This document shows positions 7,401-11,530 of a DNA stretch of 11,530 bases, piece after piece. Both the position numbers and the translations under genes were made by a program. Below the pieces are notes generated by a model that was not told the DNA's origin, searched no databases, and saw only the letters and a list, made by a program, of their open reading frames with translations. Each line of letters begins with the position of its first letter. Position 1 is the stretch's first letter. The stretch spans positions 1-11,530 of the forward strand of contig PFXB01000130.1 of NCBI GenBank assembly GCA_002791435.1, written 5' to 3'. The stretch is from a candidate division WWE3 bacterium CG_4_9_14_3_um_filter_43_9 (lineage in GTDB: Bacteria > Patescibacteriota > CPR3 > GCA-002780085).

Positions 7401-10400
7401 GCCACACCCGATAAAGACGGTTATGCCGACGGAGAGACGGTTTCAGTGAAACTTTCCGCCGCTTATTATTTCGGAGCGCCTGTTTCGAACGCGCCTGTCA
7501 ATTGGGTGGTGCAGACGAGTGATTATACTTTTCAATGGGAAAAAGACTGGCGGTTTGAATTCGGCGACCCCGATTCCTATTGGTTTTCTCCATGGTGGTA
7601 TTGGAAGCCTGGGTATGGGTATGGTGAAAAGCTGACCGAAGGAAAAGGCAAGACGGATTTTCATGGCGATCTGGGAATCGATATTCCCCTGGATCTGAGC
7701 AAGGAAAAAACCGGTCAACGCATTACTGTCGAAGCTTCGGTCAACGATATTAATAATCAAGCCTCTTCGGTTTCAAAAGATTTTATAGTCCATAAAGGAA
7801 ATTACTACGTAGGATTGCGTCCGGTCAGTTACGGAAATTCGGTCGGCAATACTGCCGAGGTCGAAATCGTAACGGTTAATAAAGACGGGAATGAAATTGG
7901 TTTAAAACAAGTGACACTCAGTTTTTATAAACGGGTTTGGGAAAGCGTGCGTGAAAAAAATCCTGACGACGGGCTTTTTTACTACATGAATAAATCCAAA
8001 GATACGCTCATCAAAACGCAAACCATACGTACGGATCCAACAGGAAAGGCTACGGTTTCCCTTCTTCCCGAAGAAGGCGGAACTTATAAAGTGACTGCTT
8101 CAATTGTTGACGTAACAGGCAATGAAACAATAAGCGGTTGTTTCCTTTGGGTTTCAGGTACGCATTATTCAGCCCCCCGTGAAAATCACGACCGGATTGT
8201 AGTTGTCACCGATAAGCGGGATTACAGCGCCGGCGAAAAAGCGTCGGTTTTTGTGGCCACACCCTTTCCGCAGGTTCCTTCAAAAACGCTTCTGACGGTT
8301 GAGCGGGGAAGTGTGTTTACCTATAAAATAGTTGAAACGAGCGAGCAGAGTAATAATTTTTCCGTTGATATTTTGAACCGTTACTCTCCGAATATTTTTA
8401 TCGGGGCGGTGGTAGTCAAAAAGGGATCTACCGTCAAAGACCCGGCCGAATTCAAGATCGGCTACAGCGAAGTTAAGGTTACCGACAAACGCCAGCAGAT
8501 CGAAGTTTCGATAGTTACCGACAAGGAGCGATATAAGCCCGGCGAAACGCTGAAAGCAGAAATTACGACAAAAAATACCTTAGGCGAACCGGTGGCCACG
8601 GAGCTCGCGGTCGGTATGGTTGATAAGGCTGTTTGGGATTTGGCGGTTGCCCGGATTCCCGATATTTACCAGGTGTTTTATCAGCCGAGAAATCTGGGAG
8701 TGGAAACTTCCCAGCTGCTGACGATTTCCATTGACCGGATAAATGCCAACATGAATTTGGGTTCAAAAGGCGGAAGCGGAGCCGCGTGTTTTACCGGAGA
8801 TACGCCGATATTGATGAGCAATGGTTTATATAAGCCCATCCGCGAGGTTGCTCAAGGCGACATAATCCTTACCCGAGAAAGCGAAACGTCACCAAAATTG
8901 GTTGAAGCAAAGGTTACAAAAATAGCCCAACACGCCGTATCGGATTATATGATTCTCAACGGCGAGTTGGAAGTAACGGCTGAACATCGGCTTTTCGTTG
9001 GCGGGGAGTGGAAAATTGCCGGAGAAGTTGAACCCGGTGACGTGCTGACCAGAGAAGATGGCCGGCCGGTTGCGGTATATTCAATCGAGCGGATACAGCG
9101 GCAGACGGATGTTTATAATCTGGAGATTGAATCGAAGCGCACCTATTTTGCCGGAGGTGTCTATGTTCATAACGATAAAGGGGCAGAAGACTCATCGCGG
9201 AAATATTTTCCCGATACCGCGTATTGGAATCCCACAATCGTTACGGATTCCCAGGGAAAAGCGCGGGTCGAAATTCCCCTGCCCGACAGCTTAACCACCT
9301 GGAGGCTCTCGGCGGTTGCCAACTCGAGCGAAGCCGCGGTCGGATCGGGATATACGGAATTTCTGGTTTCCCGTGATCTTCTGATACGCCCCTATCTGCC
9401 GCGATTTTTATCGGTAGGAGATGAAGCGCAGCTGGGCGTAATAATCAGCAATACCAGTGGTGGCGCCCAAAACGCCACGATACGCATTGAAGCCACGGGA
9501 TTGAGTATCGCCGAAAACGAGACGAAACACCAGCTGTTGGCCGACAACAGCCAGACAAAAATTCTTTGGAAAACCGTGGCATTAAACAGTCCTGAAGCCG
9601 TGATAAAACTGAGCGTCAACTCAGGGCCACTATCGGATTCGGTGGAGATTAGAATTCCCATCCTTTCTTATTACACCCCGGAAGTTGTCGCCACAGCCGG
9701 TGAAGCAAAAGACTCTTCTCAGGAAAAAATCGTTATTCCTGAAGACGTTGATCCTGCCCTCGGAAGTGCGGTTGTGAGCCTTTTCCCGTCGCTGGCAAGC
9801 GGCGGACTGGGCGCCATCGGTTATGTACAACAATATGAATACGAATGCAACGAACAGCTGACAAGTAAAATTATATCAGCCGTGTATTTTAACAAACTTA
9901 TGGATGCGGCAGGCACAGACAGTCTGTCCGGATATTCGAGGAAAGGACTCGAGACAACCATCAGCGCTGCCATCCAAACAATTCAATCCCGTCAGCATTA
10001 CGACGGAGGATGGTCCTGGTGGAATTGGGGTGAAAGCGAAAAATATCTATCGGCCTATATTTACACCGGATTGCTTGAGGCGAAAAATAACGGGTATACG
10101 GTATCTGATTCGGTTGTACAAAAAGCAGAGTCATATTTGCGCTCACTATTGTCTTTAAGCGAAAAAGATGTTCCGCTTGAACTGCAGACATATATCATTT
10201 CGGTTCTTTATGCGGGCGGCTGGAACGGAGCCGAGTCATATGCCTCGCGGGTATTTGACCGCCGGTTTGAGCTTTCGTATCGCGCACGGTTATATTTAGC
10301 TATGGTTATGCAACAGATTCCCGGCATGGAAGGCAGAGGAAAGCAAACACTTGACGAAATAATCGCGGTCGGAAAGAAAACAGCGACGGCAACGCATTGG

Positions 10401-11285
10401 GAAGAAGTAAAAAATAACGATTACTTTTTCGGTAATGATAATACTCTCAACGCGGTTATGCTTGAGGCGTTAACTCTGTTCGATAAAAATAATCCGCTTA
10501 TTTCGGAAACGGTTCGGCATCTTCTGACTGCCAGGCATCAGAACTATTGGACCACGACCATTGACACGGCGGCTGTTATCAAAGCGCTGATCACCGAACT
10601 TTTAGCCAAGGGAGAACAGAACCTGAATGAGCAGGCGAAAATCGAGCTGAACGGCACGGTTATTAAAGAAACGAGTTTTACCGGCAGTGATTTAACTGCA
10701 AGCGACGATACCGCGATGTCCATGGGCGACCTCTCAGAACAAAAAGAAAACACACTGACTATCAGCAAAAGCGGAGAAGGACGGCTTTATTACAACATTA
10801 ATATGAGGTATTACCTGCCGTTTTCAGAAGTCAAACCCATGGAGCAGGGAATATTTATGATGCGCGAAATGGTAGACAGTGAAGGAAACATTCTTCCGTC
10901 CGGCAGTATGGCGCAGAATACGGAAGCGTGGGTGCGTCTGACGATAGTTGCTCCAGAAAAAAGAAACCATGTCATAATTGAGGATATTCTTCCGGCAGGA
11001 CTGGAAGCGGTGAACGAAAGTCTGGTTAAAACGAGTATCTTGAATGAAGACAGGCCGGACCTAAAAGATGAAAATACCCGAAACCTTTATTTCAGCCGGA
11101 TTGAATACCACGATGAAAAAACAGTACTTTTTGCCGATTATATCCCGACAGGAGTGTATGAAATGACATATAGAGTCCGGGCGACGACTCCCGGAAGATA
11201 CCATCAGCCTCCGGCTCAAGCTTATGAAATGTATCTTCCCGACGTTTCGGGTCATACTGACGGCGGCTGGTTTGAAGTTAAATAA
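4416..11285 (+). CDS. Giant membrane-anchored alpha-2-macroglobulin with an internal Hint domain
   Basis: This 2289-residue protein belongs to the bacterial alpha-2-macroglobulins, which trap proteases at the envelope. Order: basic cytoplasmic tail (1-78); three predicted helices at about 79-98, 127-151 and 215-238; four Big_5-like domains (about 241-336, 340-441, 443-543, 548-646); MG domains, with the MG2 signature RAIYRPEQTVYF at 895-906; bait-region domain (about 1262-1450, with VGMVDKAVWDL at 1399-1409); Hint domain (1458-1586); A2M domain from about 1597 (DTAYWNP, 1600-1606); thioester domain with CNEQ (1811-1814) and GGWSWW (1864-1869); C-terminal MG10-like domain to the end. Positive charges before helix 1 and between helices 2 and 3 place everything after helix 3 outside. 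It is longer than the usual bacterial members (about 1500-1900 residues) because of the anchor, the extra domains and the Hint insertion. It follows pbpC by 39 nt, matching the known pairing. Confidence 0.95.
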   Translation: MFPKENKFFRRKTGMKKPPSSRLQAQPPATENNREFHTSLTDDVMKPKKSSAEPSFKADQETPRLSLQKIQKSPFSPLVKTILFIGVCLSVLVYFGVCYRVDSSPNYCRNVSRIAQWLSENVGQVTYSQVIILLSLISLTVITLAFTTPLLLKRSPLPINIISNPRIRTAARPVVSTITKVIRFIQRILHPFVEKLRSLIQTFIHASPRVKLRMVRIPLGILGIMAVLAWAVITFGSLFSPPKILYSFPGNQSLDAPLETKVEIVFDRGMRKDTVEKAFSIDPKVEGVLAWESDRKIIFTPAEKLARGGKYTITFKGMVLSRYFIPLLSGCTLSFETVGNLRVILAAPQTEAIEAKTPITVVFNRPVIALTTIDNEKEKWPAFQINPAVAGEGRWLGTSAYQFRPSEPYKRSTTYKVTVPSALSENEDDKLANEYFWEFSSERPHIDSIFPERDYVYASPETKIKATFSQPMNPSVLPEMFTVTNSDNMVTEGLYSVEDAVITFTSVKPLERLMKYHVTVKSGLQGSDGPNGMEADYAWDFSVADAPGILWSAPKDKATDVAEQYYVELCFKTPMDIDSFNKNVIIDPAPAQDPSVQNDYDKSCSQTPIRIGTYFGRSKEYSVLLKGDIKDQYGVSLGSDYSLTFSTAPYKPAVAIYPFGTYFGSFNQTIASRIVSQTINANETDYSFYKLTREQFLRLYRSRYVDSYPNNWQNWDTSGYETTRTWKEKYGAELNLPVQVVTKVEKENGSLFDSGMYFLDVRIPEGHHDNMVMIVSRATLTVKKSETQIFVWAINQSTGDVIPDMTIELTDSNGTVLAEGTTNSDGVFQKDVDLFEKGNLLVFGQKGDDLVVAADAWSEGIDRYDFGLPYHYDSNQYKEDYHQKEDYRMYITLDRAIYRPEQTVYFKGLIRKDNDAIYENLPVGTKVNVTITDSAGNSVFSQDPALNSFGSFSGEFAISKEATLGGYTIKVKYNGTSYTQLFNVEEYRKPEFSLTATPDKDGYADGETVSVKLSAAYYFGAPVSNAPVNWVVQTSDYTFQWEKDWRFEFGDPDSYWFSPWWYWKPGYGYGEKLTEGKGKTDFHGDLGIDIPLDLSKEKTGQRITVEASVNDINNQASSVSKDFIVHKGNYYVGLRPVSYGNSVGNTAEVEIVTVNKDGNEIGLKQVTLSFYKRVWESVREKNPDDGLFYYMNKSKDTLIKTQTIRTDPTGKATVSLLPEEGGTYKVTASIVDVTGNETISGCFLWVSGTHYSAPRENHDRIVVVTDKRDYSAGEKASVFVATPFPQVPSKTLLTVERGSVFTYKIVETSEQSNNFSVDILNRYSPNIFIGAVVVKKGSTVKDPAEFKIGYSEVKVTDKRQQIEVSIVTDKERYKPGETLKAEITTKNTLGEPVATELAVGMVDKAVWDLAVARIPDIYQVFYQPRNLGVETSQLLTISIDRINANMNLGSKGGSGAACFTGDTPILMSNGLYKPIREVAQGDIILTRESETSPKLVEAKVTKIAQHAVSDYMILNGELEVTAEHRLFVGGEWKIAGEVEPGDVLTREDGRPVAVYSIERIQRQTDVYNLEIESKRTYFAGGVYVHNDKGAEDSSRKYFPDTAYWNPTIVTDSQGKARVEIPLPDSLTTWRLSAVANSSEAAVGSGYTEFLVSRDLLIRPYLPRFLSVGDEAQLGVIISNTSGGAQNATIRIEATGLSIAENETKHQLLADNSQTKILWKTVALNSPEAVIKLSVNSGPLSDSVEIRIPILSYYTPEVVATAGEAKDSSQEKIVIPEDVDPALGSAVVSLFPSLASGGLGAIGYVQQYEYECNEQLTSKIISAVYFNKLMDAAGTDSLSGYSRKGLETTISAAIQTIQSRQHYDGGWSWWNWGESEKYLSAYIYTGLLEAKNNGYTVSDSVVQKAESYLRSLLSLSEKDVPLELQTYIISVLYAGGWNGAESYASRVFDRRFELSYRARLYLAMVMQQIPGMEGRGKQTLDEIIAVGKKTATATHWEEVKNNDYFFGNDNTLNAVMLEALTLFDKNNPLISETVRHLLTARHQNYWTTTIDTAAVIKALITELLAKGEQNLNEQAKIELNGTVIKETSFTGSDLTASDDTAMSMGDLSEQKENTLTISKSGEGRLYYNINMRYYLPFSEVKPMEQGIFMMREMVDSEGNILPSGSMAQNTEAWVRLTIVAPEKRNHVIIEDILPAGLEAVNESLVKTSILNEDRPDLKDENTRNLYFSRIEYHDEKTVLFADYIPTGVYEMTYRVRATTPGRYHQPPAQAYEMYLPDVSGHTDGGWFEVK
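7047..7077 (+). repeat. Short tandem repeat in the macroglobulin gene
   Basis: AAAGAAGATTACC occurs at 7047-7059 and again at 7065-7077, 18 nt apart and in frame, giving KEDYHQKEDY just before the MG2 domain. It probably arose by a small in-frame duplication in a linker. Confidence 0.6.
8787..9173 (+). other. Hint (intein-like) domain encoded inside the macroglobulin gene
   Basis: Residues 1458-1586 (129 aa) form an endonuclease-free Hint domain. Block A starts at C1458 (CFTGDTPILM) and continues to IREVAQGD; block B has the TxxH motif T1521-H1524 (TAEHRLFV) followed by GEVEPGDVL; block F is VYNLEIE...TYFAGG; block G ends VYVHN with H1585 and N1586. The next residue is D1587, not Cys, Ser or Thr, which points to an A-type bacterial intein-like domain more than a standard intein. 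The His often found in block F is R1575. The flanks are a flexible Gly/Ser linker (GSKGGSGAA) and DKGAEDSS. Removal would leave a normal-looking 2160-residue macroglobulin. Whether it splices, cleaves at one end, or is inactive cannot be told from sequence. Confidence 0.92.
9846..9857 (+). other. Thioester motif CNEQ of the macroglobulin
   Basis: These codons give C1811-N1812-E1813-Q1814, the CxEQ motif in which Cys and Gln form the internal thioester of the macroglobulin/complement family. The surrounding YEYECNEQLTSK and the GGWSWW at 1864-1869 are typical of the thioester domain. The motif is intact, so covalent capture of target proteins is expected. Confidence 0.9.
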
Positions 11286-11300
11286 TTCCTGAGAGTTATT
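11281..11300. terminator. Weak AT-rich hairpin between convergent genes
   Basis: AATAATTC (11281-11288) pairs with GAGTTATT (11293-11300) with one G-T wobble and a 4-nt loop. It includes the macroglobulin stop codon. There is no T tract on either strand, so it is at best a weak terminator shared by the converging transcripts. Confidence 0.25.
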
Positions 11301-11454
11301 AATTGTGTTTATGGCGGCCGATCTTTAAACCGCTGACTATAATAGAGTCAATCATTGATTTGAGTTCTTTATTCCCTTTTTTTGAGGTAGAAATAACTGG
11401 TAAATCAGTTGATTTAACACATCTATCATTTTGAGGAATTGATTGATTTTTCAT
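11299..11454 (-). CDS. Possible small hypothetical protein (51 aa)
   Basis: This reading frame encodes a 51-residue basic peptide beginning MKNQSIPQND and ending GRHKHN, stop TAA. It is not recognised and has no membrane segment or clear motif; residues 28-44 could form a helix. The main support is context: its ATG overlaps the TGA of the upstream minus-strand frame as ATGA, the classic arrangement of translationally coupled genes, and no good Shine-Dalgarno is seen, which coupling would explain. It ends 13 nt from the macroglobulin stop in a convergent arrangement. It could also be chance, as the stretch is AT-rich and short. Confidence 0.4.
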   Translation of the reverse strand: MKNQSIPQNDRCVKSTDLPVISTSKKGNKELKSMIDSIIVSGLKIGRHKHN

Positions 11455-11530
11455 ACAGATACTTGGAGAAGATGATTTTGCTGTAACCTTTTAATCTCTT
11501 CCCATCTCTCCCTTAAAACTCCAATATTAC
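11451..11530 (-). CDS. C-terminal end of a protein running off the right edge
   Basis: The frame enters from beyond the window and gives 25 residues (IGVLRERWEEIKRLQQ then NHLLQVSV) before TGA at 11451-11453. The charged, helical composition looks like real protein sequence. With only 25 residues the family cannot be named. It would be the first of two genes in a minus-strand operon with the 51-residue frame. Confidence 0.4.
   Translation of the reverse strand, partial: NIGVLRERWEEIKRLQQNHLLQVSV

Noticed and set aside
4416..11285. Recoding of TGA as glycine (Gracilibacteria-type code).
   Set aside because: No in-frame TGA occurs in 2289 codons of the macroglobulin gene or in pbpC, although glycine is abundant.
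11338..11343. TATAAT on the plus strand as a promoter.
   Set aside because: No -35 at the right distance, no plus-strand gene follows within the window, and it sits inside a possible minus-strand frame.
1..11530. CRISPR arrays, transposases or insertion sequences.
   Set aside because: No regularly spaced repeats, no transposase-like protein and no terminal inverted repeats with target duplications were seen.

Overview
The window looks like a piece of a bacterial chromosome, probably from a reduced-genome lineage such as Candidate Phyla Radiation (Patescibacteria/Parcubacteria-like). The hints are a tRNA without an encoded CCA tail, small and poorly recognisable membrane-anchored proteins, start sites that look leaderless, and a PBP1C/alpha-2-macroglobulin pair with an unusual architecture. 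This placement is inference from style, not from a marker gene. The standard code fits: the 2289-codon gene has no in-frame TGA despite many glycines. All four complete plus-strand genes end in TAA.

Layout. Positions 1-38 are the 3' part of a tRNA, followed by an intrinsic terminator (50-75). Positions 76-280 are intergenic and hold a GC-rich, hairpin-rich patch. At 281-994 lies an unrecognised protein with one N-terminal membrane anchor. A strong terminator (1091-1114), similar in sequence to the tRNA terminator, separates it from an HD-domain phosphohydrolase-like gene (1136-1735). An intergenic stretch (1736-1910) holds a weak terminator-like hairpin and an extended -10 promoter. Then comes a two-gene unit: a class A penicillin-binding protein of the PBP1C type (1911-4376) and, after a 39-nt spacer with a possible attenuator, a giant bacterial alpha-2-macroglobulin (4416-11285). 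At the right edge two minus-strand reading frames overlap by ATGA (11299-11454 and 11451 to beyond the window); they converge on the macroglobulin gene.

How the genes work together. In proteobacteria PBP1C and a bacterial alpha-2-macroglobulin are linked and proposed to act together at the cell envelope: the PBP repairs the wall where it is breached, and the macroglobulin traps proteases entering at that place through its bait region and reactive thioester. Here both key machineries look intact: GT51 and transpeptidase motifs in the PBP, and the CNEQ thioester in the macroglobulin.

The highlight is a complete Hint/intein-like domain (residues 1458-1586) sitting exactly in the bait-region linker of the macroglobulin, between the bait-region domain and the A2M domain. 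It starts with Cys, has TxxH, and ends in His-Asn, but is followed by Asp, not Ser/Thr/Cys. It therefore resembles an A-type bacterial intein-like domain that could splice out of, or cleave, the protease-sensing loop. The macroglobulin also has an unusual three-helix membrane anchor and four Big_5-like domains before the MG domains.
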